Origin: Zelopaecilomyces penicillatus
Taxonomy: Eukaryota > Ascomycota > Sordariomycetes > Hypocreales > Pseudodiploosporaceae
Assembly: GCA_005765155.1 (NCBI GenBank)
Contig: VCCP01000001.1
Coordinates: 1,116,001 to 1,180,000 of the forward strand
Direction of reading: 5' to 3'
DNA: 64,000 nucleotides
Of this stretch, positions 22,667-34,871 are shown one piece after another; the stretch's first letter is position 1; every line of letters begins with the position of its first letter. The position numbers and the translations under genes are program-made. The notes under the pieces were generated by a model. The model made no database searches. It was not told the origin of the DNA and saw nothing but the letters and a program-made list of their open reading frames with translations.

Positions 22667-25099
22667 TCATACCATTGTGCTATTATTTGTGAAATCAGTG
22701 CCAATCCAGTTGCCACTCGAGGTCCATTCATCAAATTCAAATCCCAGGGCATGATCAAGTCCGTTGTCCAACCCCAGCCCATCAAATGCTCCTTCATATG
22801 CACTATTCACTTCTGATAGTGCAAACTGTGAGTGTACAGGTCGGTCTTCCGTCTCATCCCTCTCCAAGGTGGATCCTGTATTGGGAGTTCCATGCACCAC
22901 GCGTTGCGAAAGTCGATTCTCCGACGCATGTATCCCTAAAAGGGTAGAAGGTTGAAGTGCAGAAACGCTAGCCAATGTGCCCCTAACAGTGGGCGTGAAT
23001 GGCAGATTTGAGTTTCCAGCTCGTAGAGTGTTAGGCTCATCAGAAACATCCAAGTTGTCAAGAACAGGATGCTGTGACAATGGCACTCCTGAGGTCCCAG
23101 AAACTGTCCCGTTCGGACCGAGGTGGCCAGGATAGATCATCGGAGTCCGAGTGTCGAGACCGTCCTTGATTAGCTTTTCCAAGTCTGACCTGACTGTATT
23201 GGCAGCTGGACCCATGCAATACAATTTGATTGTGCGCTGGCATATGTTTGCGTATTCCGCAACAAGGTCCGAGGTTAAGCCAAATCTTTTGGCAACACCG
23301 CCGAGATGAAATAGGCCCTTGAGCATACGCGCACATTGATACGCGCAAGTCGCTAAGTCTAGATCGGCGACCATCTTAGCGTTGAGCTTTTGCATGGCTG
23401 AAAAGATTCCAGTCATTGCAAGGCAGTGCTCAACACATCTCTGTAAACAGAGATCAAGAAAACTCTGGTCAAAAAGCTCAAGCGTGGACAGGGGAAGCGC
23501 TTCTCGAAAGCCCGTCAGTGCAAGTCGGAAGAGGTCGCAATGGCACTGTCGCCACCACACATGAATCATAATAAAGACGCATATCCTCGGTGAATAAGCC
23601 CGTAGCCTCAATGAGTTGTCGGAGAATTGGAAGGATGTGGGAAGGTGATTGGCAAAATCTTTGAGTTCTGCATCCAAAGCCAAGACTTGGTTCTGGAAAC
23701 CCTTTGTGTCAATATTCCGCTCGACAAGAACGGACTTGGTAAACTCCATTATTTTGTGATGAATGTGCAATATTCTAATGTGGAGTGCCAAGCTTCCTAT
23801 GTCTTCCATCTGCGGTGATCGTGGTTCGCACAAGCTAGGGATGAGCTTTTCTGTTACTTGGGGAAGGTCAAATTCAAAGTTCCTCTCGTTGCAAGGCAGA
23901 CTGATGCGGATATCTCCAGCCCTCCATAATGCGAAGTCTCTATAGCCGCCGGAAATGCCAGAGTCAATACAGTAGAGTGCCCACATCAACCTTCGCCGAG
24001 ACTCTTGGGCAAGAAAACAGAGGTTCGGGGCATCGTAGTTGAGTCGAAGTGCCGAGGCGAAGCGGGAAGCAATGCTCATCAACACAAAGGCGTTGGAGAA
24101 CTTGCTAGACAACATTCGATGTTTGATTATGAAGACAAGTGCTTGAAGCTTAAAAGTAGATGGCCGAGCATAGTCGGCTAAAAGAAGCGCTTCAGCGTCA
24201 TGTATACAACGCTCGCCATATTGGCTCATACCCGGGCCCATATCTGTGAGACATGAGGTAATGCCTACGAGGGCAAGTAAAAGAGACTTGTCCACCTTTC
24301 CAGCATGATACTGCTCCATAAGAGACGCACGGTGAAGGAAGGAGAAGGCGGGTACATGGTGAACATGACGGAAAAACTGATCAAAGGTGCGACCAATTAG
24401 AGACTCAAATGTCTCGTCTGAAAAGGGGCTTTAAGGTAAATTGTTAGCAGGAGAGGTGTGAATCGTGCTGTTTTTGAACACTTACACATCATAGTTGTTA
24501 GAGCCGGGGGTGGCAGCGCTGGCCGCATCAGTAGATGCTGGGCTGTCATGGCGTCCGCCAGTTCGATCAAAGTCTCGTTCCCGATATCTCAAATAATCTG
24601 CATCTCGCCCACATTCCCGATCGGTGTCTTCATCATGGCTGACAGAACTTCTCAAATCACGAGATGCTCGGGGTCCTATTCTAGCTCGCTTGCTGGGACG
24701 ATATACACAATCGATACCGTGAGACCGACACCGTTCGCATGAAGGAAGGTGCCCGGAACAGCGAGCCTTGCGGCTATGGCAGCTCAAGCAAGCCTGTTTT
24801 ACTCTGCGGCGCGGAAGCGTAAGCGAACTTGCATCGATATCGTGTTCATCATAAGAGCAAGGAAAACCTAAGCGCTTGCAACTGGCACAGATGGGATGGG
24901 CGCCGTTGCAGCGGACCTTGCGAAAACGGCATGTGGAACAGGTTGATAAAGACTTTCTCAGCCGACGATCGGGAGTAACAGCGGCAGTACTGCGACCGTT
25001 GGCCAAGGTCTCATGCGTATCTGATTGTGGGCGAGCATGGACCTTGGAATTGCTATCGTCGGGAGGCGGCAGCGGAGTTGTGGAAGAGTCTAGATCCAT
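22667..25099 (-). CDS. Transcription factor with two tandem Zn(II)2Cys6 clusters
   Basis: Two exons, 25099-24486 and 24428-22667, with a 57-nt intron (donor GTAAGT, branch GCTAACA, acceptor TTAAAG), give 791 aa. Two canonical C-x2-C-x6-C-x6-C-x2-C-x6-C clusters sit in tandem: Cys 54, 57, 64, 71, 74, 81 and Cys 104, 107, 114, 121, 124, 131. An Arg/Lys-rich patch follows the second (RPSKRARIGPRASR). The second exon carries the fungal-specific transcription factor domain, recognised from SKFSNAFVLMSIASRFASAL and RRRLMWALYCIDSG. Target genes are unknown. The acceptor CCCTTTTCAG 11 nt downstream was rejected because it gives an immediate stop. Confidence 0.9.
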
Positions 25100-26959
25100 G
25101 GCCCGTCTCGCATTGGAAGGTGCCGAAGCGAGACACTCCTGTGTGCGAGAAGAGCACGGTCAGCACCGCAGCCAATGTCACAAGAATAAACTGTCCGAAT
25201 TTGCAGAAACAATAGACAGGCTATCGACACGCGGGAGCAGGCGGGAAAAGCATGTGTGACTGGGATTTTTGACTGTGGCGGGAGATGAAATCGTGGAGGT
25301 AGTCGGTAGATGATGGGACTGCGGGAGTCGCCAAGTCGAGAGAAGCTTGGTTGTCTGGAAGTGCAGTGACCCTTCACGCGAGGCGATTCAAGGGGGAAAG
25401 ATGGGAAAAGAAGAGGGCAGAGTTCGGCCGATAGCTGATGGCAAAAAGATCGTCATCGTCGTAGTCGCACAACCGGGCAAGGAAGAGTTTTGAAGGGGGG
25501 TCGGCCAGCTGGTTGGCAGTTTGTGGGGACAGCCCAACCCAGCGCCAGGCAGCGGAAGGTGCGAGCAGCAAACAGGACCAACAGGGCCGACTTTCACTTT
25601 TCACGTTTCAATTTCCAATTGTCTTCAACATAAGTAGGTAATAATGCCAAGGCACTGTCTGATATGCTAGCATGAAGAACAATTCCTCCCCGTCACCGCT
25701 TCTGCTGCTCTCCGTCTTCCAGGCAATTCAAAACCAACTTAATTACTCACGACTTGGCGCCCGACGACCCGGCCAGTGGGTGGCTGCCAGTTTGGTCTGT
25801 GGCCGATGGTCCGAGGACGGCCGACGCTGATCGTCGATTCTCCATCCGCAAACGACCACACAACGTGGGGGATGGGCGGCAGGGACCGGGTGGGTGAACT
25901 ACTGTAGTTGACACAATCGGAGTCTTGTGGCATTAAAAACCTCCGATGTGTTCGGCAAAGGACTGAAACACATGTCTTCGCCTGTTGAGAGCTCTGTTCG
26001 CACGCCAATACCGATCACGGATGCCAATACTGGAGACTGAAGCCCTCGGGCTAAGAGGGATACCGACGAGACGGCTTCACCTGAAAAAATTTGACAGCCT
26101 AGACAGGGAAGAATTTGATATTGGCAGCTAGCATCGCCCCCACACACCACCAACCATGGACTCCCAACACTGCCCTAGCTAATGTACATAATATCGGCTA
26201 GCTGGAGTGTGTGTCCCTGGATGGCTTCGCCCACGGGCCGTCGGTTCTCTCTCTTCCTCAAGCAGCCTCCACCGCTTTGGGGTCCTTTAACCCATGCATG
26301 CGTGTGTCTTGGCATGCGTCTGTGCAGCCCACAGCTCAAGTTGCCCAACGGGGGTATCCGAACATGTCCAAGCACATCGAAACGCACAGCAATATATTAC
26401 GATGGCGACAAAGGCTTTCCTGTCTCAGCTGACAGACATCCTCTTGGGTGTGATTCATGACAATGGGAGTGTCGTACTGGCAATATAGTATGCATGAGTT
26501 CTATGCATGTTTCGTACCGAACTCCCCTTTCCCAGCCAAACAAGGCACGCTTGGGGCACGCGATGCATATGGTTGCATTATGATGACGTAGATGTGTCAA
26601 ACCGTGAAGTTCGTGGAACGACAAACTTGCAACTTTGCTAGTACACGTCGAGGTATCGTTGGGTGCGCTGATTCATATGTCATTCCTTCATCTTTTGCTC
26701 CAATTCCTTCTTGCTAACCTTGTTATTATTATTATGGCAAGACAGGAGCTAAGACAATGTACTCAAGAATTACTAGCCCGCGTTGAACGACTGCTACATA
26801 TTCGATTGTTCACCTAGAATGCAACTAATCAATGTTTTCGATATTCGCCCCCCACAATCTCACTCTTCCCAACATGTTACAAAGTTTATATAGGGCATAA
26901 GGCTTGCACCTTGCTTTATTACGCAGTTTCGTGACCTTCTTTTAGCTCTCATCATGAAG
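25100..26959. other. Intergenic, about 1.9 kb
   Basis: Promoter side of the tandem zinc-cluster gene and 3' flank of the oxygenase gene. Mixed composition, with short overlapping frames only. No gene, RNA or repeat recognised. Confidence 0.5.
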
Positions 26960-29900
26960 CTATTTATGAAGATACTTGGGACGCGGTCGCTTTGCCAGTG
27001 GTGGTGAGGGACTACTCTCTGGTTCGAGTTCTTCGGGGGGGTTTAGTAGTTGTGACGGGATAGACGCTTCCATAAGGGCAACGGTTTTGACGATCCCTTT
27101 GTAGTCTGCGCCTAGTATCACAGAGAGATATGATTGGTCAAACTTGTTGATATCGTCAACGGCTTCCTGTTGCCGATGAGCCCAATTCTGCTCTGCAGAC
27201 AAATAGCCCCTGAATGTTTTCGTCACCACCAAAGCGTAGGGTGAACCCAACCGTAAGAGGTCAGTTACGCAATCCACTTGCGCGCGTTCAAGTCTCTGCT
27301 CCAAGTGTTTACGCCGGCTTTCCTTCAAGGGAAAGTGCGCAACCGTTTCGGTACCGTCGATGAGAAACGCGTTCAAGGGGGCACAGTCTATACCGCAACA
27401 GTCGACATCGGGTCGTACCAGAGTTGATTCGTCTGACGTGGGCTCACTTGGGGAATAGCGCCCCAGATAGGCCTTGAGAATGAATGAGAATAGCTGCTGG
27501 CAAGGTTGAGTATTCAAAGTCTCCTTCTTACAAGTAACGATGATGCCGACTAGGGATTGGAGAAAGGGAACCCAGAGGGCAGGTAGCTCCGGGCCTGGAA
27601 TTTGGTGTGCTTGAGCCGAAATCTGAGAGAGAAGCAGCGTGCATAGATCATCTGATTGTGTGCTCATGCTGATGACGGCTTCAGCAAAGTTTTCCAACGC
27701 ATCGGTATTGCTAGCTTGTTCGGATTCGTGATTCGATGCTTGATCGCGTTGATTCTTCTTGGAAGAACTTTCAACCTTCTTGCTACCGCGCATATTTGCA
27801 TATTCGGTGGATGTGATGAGGGACTTTGTCACAGACAGGCGGAGAGACAACATTTCATCTTCAGGTAGATTGCTGTCCTGATCTGCGAGTTTACGGATAA
27901 AAACATTCAAGTATACAGGGGCGTCTTCCCTGCCCTGGAATTTGGACGCACTTCAACAAGGTGTTAGCTTTTTCTATACCACCAAAATGGTAGAGTAAAG
28001 TGGTTAGGAGACACAAGCTTACGCTTCTAGTAGAAAGGCCTTGGGGTCGTCGAAATAAAACGCAGCGTCAACGAAGGCTTCACAATCCAATTGAGTTATT
28101 GTTGCCGTACACCTCTCAATACTTAGGAGCAGTATTTGGCGAACCCAAGTGAGAACACAGTCAGGCACAGGGGGTGTATCGTCCTTGGTGATAGGCATAA
28201 AACTAGAGATGAAGACGAGCCGGGTGTGGAATTGGTCATGAGATCTGATTATGCGGGTCATTCTGCTGAGCTGTTAGCCTTCCAAGCAGACGCATATTTG
28301 CTTAAACTCCATCGGATACTCAAACTTACCCTTTCTCTATAAGCTCGAATCGGTTGTCGACATCTTCAACCTTGATGCTCAGCCATTCCCACACCCAGGC
28401 GAAGAAATCTGCCGGCACAGCGCTCCCACTACAGACTACATTTGTCGTAAAGTAGTCAAACTTCTCATATGAAATAATGGCTGTCAAAAGAGGAGCCATG
28501 GAAACACCATAATCATCACTACTACCACCACTTCTACCATTGGATTCTGAAAAGCGATCCGGATCCCTGGTCCGCAGCTCCTCGCAGAGTTCCATGAGCC
28601 CGCTGAATAGGGTTTCTGATTTGGGTTGTCGCTGCAAGCATGATTCTGTGATGTGATTGATTCCTTCAACGAGGCTGTTGAAACTCTGGCTTCTGTAATG
28701 ATGGGCGCTGAAGAAAGAAGCGAGTGAATGATGGGGGACTATAGCGACAGCCTAGGATAATGCCAAGGTAAGTTGTAAGAAACCTAGATGGGTGAGAAAA
28801 GAAAAGGAAATACTTTCACTTACAGCTACACAATACCAGTGCGTTGCCGATCCGCCCTAACAAAAGATGTTTGATTAGAAACACTGTACAGCAATGTTCA
28901 AGGGTATTTTTCGTGCAGAACTCACCTCATTTCCTGCAAATAGAATCTCCTCTCTTGAAACAAGGTTCTTAAAGCAATTATTTTGCAGAATCTCTTTTTC
29001 GTCGAACTTGAGTGCTTCCGTCACCCTCTTCCCGTCCAAGTTGACGAGAATCTTCACCCCATAGCTTATCGAATGGATTTCCTCGAGTGAAACAGTCCTG
29101 CGGTCGTTCTTCACTGGCTGTAGAAACTCAATGTACTCGTCATACCAGCCGGCTGCGTGTATTTCGTCTTCTGAATCTTCCGGATCACCATAATTGTTCT
29201 TGACCCATTTTCTATAGTCATCGGAATCGTAGTAATCTCGTTCCTCGGCATAGCAGGACCCCTCTTTCTTTTGCTCCAGCAAGGGGAGAAACACTTCAAA
29301 GGGAAGCTCTGTGCTGAGCTCCTGCAAGATCTTGACTACGGAGAGGTCCCTTGCCTTTAACGCGTTGAGTGAAATGTTGGCCTCGGTGTATTCGTGGTCA
29401 AGCACATGGTACATGCACTTTAGATTTGCCAAAGCCTGGCCGTCTGCGAGCCATCGTTTGAGAACTTCCCCAGGGGACTCTGTGTCCGACTTCTTCACCA
29501 GACCTGCGGATGGACGTGGCTGAGTCGTGTCGAGAGCGAGATTGTAGGTTATTACCCAACGATAGCCAGATGTGACGGGGAGGACTTCGTGTGAGACGTC
29601 AGAGTACCAGCAGATAAAGGACTGCTCAGCCTCTGAAGACTTGAAGACTTTTTCTTCGCCGCAGTGCTTGGCTACTACATCGCCGCCTTTGTGTGTAGAT
29701 GGCAGGCAGACCACAAGAGTACCAAACATGCCGGGGATTTTCTCAGTACTACATAGGTAAGTAAGTTCATGTTAGTTGAGGCACAAATTTACAGGGTGAT
29801 TCGCAAAGCTTTAGGAGGAACTAACTCAGTGTGCGGTTTGAACATGGCACCCCGTTCATATATGAGCATCTTGTAAATCTCCGCCTTGATTGGAGAATCA

Positions 29901-30312
29901 ATACCCAGGCCCTTTGCAACCTCATCACAGATACCTTCTATAAACGCCGGCCAGGCTGGATTCTTGAACTCCAGCTGTGTCGCATCAACTCCCACGTATT
30001 CCTTACAGACGTTTCCACAATCGTCTCACTCTTTCTGCCATACGGAGCTTGGCGACACCGTTCAATCAGTTGTTTCGCCCGGTGTTTCGTCAACGGCATG
30101 GAAATGGCACCAACGTCCGTGACAAAGAGCCCAGCAGGTGGTTGTTCTTCAATGGTGCCAGAGAACGCAAAGGTGCCAGATGGCTGGACATTTGAGACGG
30201 CTTCGAGGACTTCTTGCTTTATATGTTTCGTGGTACTAGGTTTACCACGGGGGGAAGATGAAGATTTGCATGATTCGCGCTTGATGGACTCGCGCTTGAT
30301 TTTGGACTTCAT
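26960..30312 (-). CDS. 2OG-Fe(II) oxygenase family protein with apparent frameshift
   Basis: Six exons on the minus strand: 30312-29826, 29748-28926, 28856-28824, 28751-28330, 28265-28023 and 27950-26960. The family is an expanded Pezizomycotina group with a prolyl-4-hydroxylase-like fold. The iron ligands are readable: HTD (about residues 161-163, formed across the first intron) and the distal His in YSDVSHEV (about 216), followed by the 2OG-binding Arg in GYRWV (about 226). A long helical C-terminal region ends in a basic PLAKRPRPKYLHK. In exon 1, conserved SVRNTWEL is in one frame and DATQLEFKNPAW in the next, at about 29982-29990, so one base appears to be missing. Exon lengths sum to 2999 nt, one short of 1000 codons including the stop. 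The cause could be a sequence error or a recent inactivating mutation. Substrate unknown. Confidence 0.75.
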
Positions 30313-31124
30313 CGTAGCTAATTTCCCTAGAGTGCGAACCACAATATCTAATAGAAATTTTATGTCAAAGTCGCGTATAAATTATGGCGACAACACCTTT
30401 ATCTTGAGTCCTTGCTTATTTGAAGTGACAGAGGTTTGTGTTTTGTTTCTTCATGAAAGATTTTGGGTATGTTGGCTTGAGAGTTAAAATAGAAACCAAG
30501 CGGGTCCTTTTCAATCCATTTATTCCCGTTTCGATATCAAAATATACGTACTTAATCTTGTCATTCTTTTCATAGGCTATTCTTGATGCTCCGCTTGGAT
30601 GTCGTCAATTTACAGTCTCAGGCAACAACGGTGTGAATCCAAAGAGCCAGCAGATTAACCTTTGTGGAGAATTTAAGTGCTTGCTTGCCGAGCGCCCAGC
30701 TCCAATGGCGTGTCACATTGTGACTCTCATCTTGTAAATGCAAATTCATAAGATCCACCCAAATCAGTTTAGGCAATAATACCCAATCTTTTTGAATGTG
30801 GCGCGCGACATCGTCATGTGGTCAGATATATCTGAGTGGGGTGTTTGCCTCGATGAGTGTGAGCCTCTTTTCACGTTTTGATAGAGCTTATATATATGAT
30901 TAATGCGTATTTATTGTCAAGTACTAGATGGCGCTATGTTCAACATTATGAACTTTCAAATCAACCACGACGCTCCTATACCTTTGCCATGCACCCTTTA
31001 CGAAGAAATACATACACACATACACTATTTCCTATCAAATAAAACGCAGTCTCATACATGTAAAATTTCCAACCAACCAAAAAAAAAAAAAAAACTGATT
31101 CAAAATCTTGGGTATCGGTAAAAC
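30313..31124. other. Intergenic between oxygenase and HET genes
   Basis: Upstream region of the oxygenase gene and 3' flank of the HET gene. It is AT-rich and holds an A-run at about 31080-31094. No gene seen. Confidence 0.55.
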
Positions 31125-34100
31125 CTAGGAATTATATGGACGTGCGGGAAACGGGGAGGCCGCTGACTGTGCCGCATAACTGCTGCTTGACTGTTGATGG
31201 GGAGTAGATGATACGCGAGCTGGCAAAGTTGTGGACTGGTAACTTTGCTGTTGCTGCTGCGGAGTGACAGACTGGTCCGATGAGTAAGGCATCGAGGGTG
31301 CCAGTTGGTAATATTGACTTTGTCGTGAATGTGAAGCCAAGCCACTCTTGAGAGGCTCATAGGAAACCGGCTTGTAGTACTCCTGCGGCTCATAGCTGCC
31401 AGAGTTCTGGGCAGGACTTACATACGACACTTTGCTGGGCATGCTGTAATCCTGTGGCTCGTATGTGCCACCATATTGGCCGGGACCCGCTGCTGCAGAG
31501 TGGCTGGATTTGCCGCCGGGTTCGAAGTAAGAATAGCCGCTCCTTTCGGGTCCTGGCGTTACCATTTCCGTCACTGGTGCTGGGTAATAGTCCGCATAGC
31601 TCTGGGTTGGAGCCATCAACGGACGCGAATAGGGAGTCGTGGATGGGGGACCGTAGCTAGGAGTTGGCGCAGAAACCGGTGCTGCTGATGATCTCTGAGG
31701 AAGTGACTGTGATGTTTCCTGCGGCAAAGGTTTCGGTATCTCTTCAACGGCTGGTTGCTTGAACAGCCGGTGCTCTTTGCATGCCTCAGCCGTGTCAAAA
31801 TACCGAAGTATATCCTCGTGGCCTTCTTTTGACGCAGCATTCTGCGCATCGCCTTGCACCTGTACCATGGTAGCGTACTCTTTATATTCTTCGAGCTTGA
31901 TGTAGTAGCTCATGGGGATATAAGGGTTTGCACCTGATTCACATAGAACTTGAACACACTCTAACCATCCGCATGATGCGGCAATGTGGAGAGCCCTGTG
32001 CCGAACGGGGAGAGCAGAGGGAGTGTCTCCCAGACGAAGGTTTACACCCACGTTTAGTAATTCTTTCAGGCATCGGACGTGTCCAAACATGGCAGCATAA
32101 TCCATCGGAGTGAATCCCATAATGGCCGTCTCTGTATCTTGAGACAAGCCCTTCTCCAGCAGTAGAATGACAACATCCAGGTGCCCACCACGACATGCCG
32201 CATGCAGGGGACTTCTGCCGAGATCATCGGCCATTTCTATGTTAGCACCCAATGATAACAAGGATTCTATGGCATCACAAGAACCAGCTGCCGCTGCGTG
32301 CCAGGATGGTAATCGCCCCCACATGTCCGCAGGGTCTAGGCAGTAGTTACTGTAGCGCTTGCTGATGGCCTCGATCGCTGCCGTGTTGTTGTTCGCAGCG
32401 GCTCTATGAAGAGGTGTCTCGTCATATCGGTTTCGTGCAGAAAGCGGGATGAGATCCTGGTGTTCCTCCATAAACTGCCGAAAAAATGATTGGCCGTATT
32501 GGTTGTGTGTGCTGAATGCGGCTGCCAGGTGCAGCGGCGATTCTGAAAACTTTCGTGTTCTTATATCTGCGAGGTCCCTGAGGCCAGTATCTTCCCCGTA
32601 GCGTTTTGTGAATGCGCTCCACACTGTTGTATTGCACAATGCCGAGACATGCGACGCGGTCAGCCCATCCTTGGTTGTGATTAGAATATTGGCGCCGTTT
32701 TCGAGGAGTAATCGAACTGTCTCTGCTGAGCCGCCTGCTGCAGCCCAGTGTAATGGGGAAAACCCATACTTATCCGAGGTGTGTACATCTAAATTGGGTT
32801 CCTTGGCTAAGATTGGCTCGAGTTTGACAAGATCACCATCAAACAGGGCCACTGCAAATTCATTGGCCTCCCGGACTTCTTCTGATTCTATATCGACTTG
32901 ATTTCCCCGGACCTGAGCCAAGAAGTCGTACAGAGGCTTCATAAACTGGCTGGTCAAAGTGTCCATGTACTGATTATTCAGAATGTCTATCTTTGCATCC
33001 ACATGCGGATTGGCTCGGACGGGCACCATGTATGAGCGGAAATCCTCGCCTGGTGGAAAGTCCATTTCATCCCAAATACTCTGGTAGCACTTCCCTGTGA
33101 GCATACGCAATCGGTGTTCATGTGTAAGTATTCGTAGGCTTGCCATTTCGTCGAGCCCTGTCGGCATGCTGTTTAACGCCTTGCCCGTTTGGATTTCGGA
33201 TGTAGGAGAAAGCAGCACCGAAATGTACAGACGTCCCTGAAGTTGCATGCCCTCGACCGTAGCATTACTTGTCAATGACGAGTCGTCACCGAGAAAATCG
33301 CGCAGCCGCCTTGATGAGATATCTGTACTCTTGGTGGATGTCATTCCTTCGATCTTGCCATTAATTTCGGTAAAAGTAGCCTCCAGAGTTTTCCCACGAC
33401 AACTGCGCTGAAAGCACCATCCTTCCCATTCCATAGCATTTAGACGCCGAAGGCCAACAACCACATCCACTGATTCGTCACGGCGGTTGACACTTTGGAA
33501 ACGAAACACACCCATAGCACGGAGCTTTCGTGAGTAGTTTGCCTTGAGAGTCATTGTTGTGGAATTCCATTGTTGAGGAGGGAAGCTCTCCATCCACTTG
33601 TACTGCACGCCGTCAGACGCATCAGGACTTGTCAGCATGTGCAAAGGTGAAACTCTGAATTGGGGCAAATGATAGTAAACCGGCTGCTGCCGAACATATA
33701 TTGCACGATAGCCCTCATATTCTTGTGCAAACTGCTGACCTGGGGGCGGTAAGAATTTCTGAGATCGTGGCTGTAACCTTGCGTACTGATCTTCGGAGAG
33801 TCGCCGTAAGCGCAACACAGGGCACTTGTATGCATCGCCCACTCGCATGAAGCAATCTAGAATCGCGTAGTAATCCTCTTCCATTGACATGTCGCCGCCG
33901 TCATTTGCAGCTCGAAGATAAAGCTGGATACGAAGGCCGTGGTTGGTCATGCTGGACGGTGCACTGGCGTAGATTGGCAACGGCGGCAGTGCCTGTATTC
34001 TACCAGCATCTTTAAACTGTGCTGGTGACTTTGCCAGCATGCCAAAAAGCGCATCTGGATCTTCCTCTTCCGATTCGTCATTTATGTTCCAGGCGAAAAG

Positions 34101-34871
34101 AGATTGGTCATCCGTACGCTGAATTATCTCCTCCTGAAGACGAGTAAAAGCCCGTTGGCCCTCGCCATACAACAGAGGCATGTTAACTTGGAAAAGACCC
34201 ATAAGAGAGTATGCAGTATCCTCCAGCCTCGTCGTATGTCGATGCGCGGCCCATGCCATTCGAGCGGAAACACTGAGATGGAGTGGATCAATGCGACCAT
34301 TCAAAACCTCCTCGTCAATCCCAGTAACCTGACTGATAACGCTCATGAATGAGACGGGCGAGTGCTTTTCACCGATGAAGGACCAATCTTTCGCATAGAA
34401 CTGAACAGTCTTGGGCGCAATGAGCTCCTGAAGCGTCCACCCGCGACTGAACCAGCGGCTCCTTTGCAGACTCGAATCCGGAATGGCCCAGTCTTCCGTC
34501 TTGGAAGGCCAAACATCACTGAGAAAGGCATAGCACTCTTCCGAATGCTGGTACCAAAGATACATGGAGTTGATGGCTTCAGACAGCTCAGCACTGCTCG
34601 TTTTGTCGATGCAGCACGTGTCGACCCAGATATATGAGAGACCTCTCTGGACAGCGAGCTGAGCGGCGCGTTTGACCTTGGCGAACCCCTCCTTGGACGC
34701 AATGGTGCGCTTCTGTCGATGAAGAGGCTGTGGTACGCGACTCTTCATCTGGCGCAGATCTTGAATGGTGATTTCATCGTTGCCCCAGGTGTGGGACAGA
34801 ATGGCGTACTTCGGGACGGCATCGTCGCGGACGTCGACCAGGTCGAGCGTCTTTGCATTTAGCAGGCGCAT
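31125..34871 (-). CDS. HET-domain ankyrin-repeat protein
   Basis: Single-exon 1248-aa protein. The N-terminus is a HET domain of the kind that triggers heterokaryon-incompatibility cell death: YAILSHTWGNDEITIQDL, then GLSYIWVDTCCIDKTSSAEL, then SRWFSRGWTLQELIAP, and RLEDTAYSLMGLFQVNMPLL further on. After a middle region of about 430 residues without recognised motifs, roughly residues 690-1010 form ankyrin repeats (GFSPLHWAAAGGSAETVRLL, GRSPLHAACRGGHLDVVILL). The last 180 residues are rich in Pro, Ser, Gln and Tyr with repeated SYEPQEY-type units and look disordered. There is no NACHT or NB-ARC ATPase between HET and the repeats, so it is not an NLR-type protein. Whether it works as an allorecognition gene cannot be told from one allele. 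Confidence 0.9.
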   Translation of the reverse strand: MRLLNAKTLDLVDVRDDAVPKYAILSHTWGNDEITIQDLRQMKSRVPQPLHRQKRTIASKEGFAKVKRAAQLAVQRGLSYIWVDTCCIDKTSSAELSEAINSMYLWYQHSEECYAFLSDVWPSKTEDWAIPDSSLQRSRWFSRGWTLQELIAPKTVQFYAKDWSFIGEKHSPVSFMSVISQVTGIDEEVLNGRIDPLHLSVSARMAWAAHRHTTRLEDTAYSLMGLFQVNMPLLYGEGQRAFTRLQEEIIQRTDDQSLFAWNINDESEEEDPDALFGMLAKSPAQFKDAGRIQALPPLPIYASAPSSMTNHGLRIQLYLRAANDGGDMSMEEDYYAILDCFMRVGDAYKCPVLRLRRLSEDQYARLQPRSQKFLPPPGQQFAQEYEGYRAIYVRQQPVYYHLPQFRVSPLHMLTSPDASDGVQYKWMESFPPQQWNSTTMTLKANYSRKLRAMGVFRFQSVNRRDESVDVVVGLRRLNAMEWEGWCFQRSCRGKTLEATFTEINGKIEGMTSTKSTDISSRRLRDFLGDDSSLTSNATVEGMQLQGRLYISVLLSPTSEIQTGKALNSMPTGLDEMASLRILTHEHRLRMLTGKCYQSIWDEMDFPPGEDFRSYMVPVRANPHVDAKIDILNNQYMDTLTSQFMKPLYDFLAQVRGNQVDIESEEVREANEFAVALFDGDLVKLEPILAKEPNLDVHTSDKYGFSPLHWAAAGGSAETVRLLLENGANILITTKDGLTASHVSALCNTTVWSAFTKRYGEDTGLRDLADIRTRKFSESPLHLAAAFSTHNQYGQSFFRQFMEEHQDLIPLSARNRYDETPLHRAAANNNTAAIEAISKRYSNYCLDPADMWGRLPSWHAAAAGSCDAIESLLSLGANIEMADDLGRSPLHAACRGGHLDVVILLLEKGLSQDTETAIMGFTPMDYAAMFGHVRCLKELLNVGVNLRLGDTPSALPVRHRALHIAASCGWLECVQVLCESGANPYIPMSYYIKLEEYKEYATMVQVQGDAQNAASKEGHEDILRYFDTAEACKEHRLFKQPAVEEIPKPLPQETSQSLPQRSSAAPVSAPTPSYGPPSTTPYSRPLMAPTQSYADYYPAPVTEMVTPGPERSGYSYFEPGGKSSHSAAAGPGQYGGTYEPQDYSMPSKVSYVSPAQNSGSYEPQEYYKPVSYEPLKSGLASHSRQSQYYQLAPSMPYSSDQSVTPQQQQQSYQSTTLPARVSSTPHQQSSSSYAAQSAASPFPARPYNS

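Noticed and set aside
24418..24428. CCCTTTTCAG acceptor in the tandem zinc-cluster gene
   Set aside because: Gives an in-frame stop within four codons, whereas the TTAAAG acceptor just upstream continues the conserved frame.
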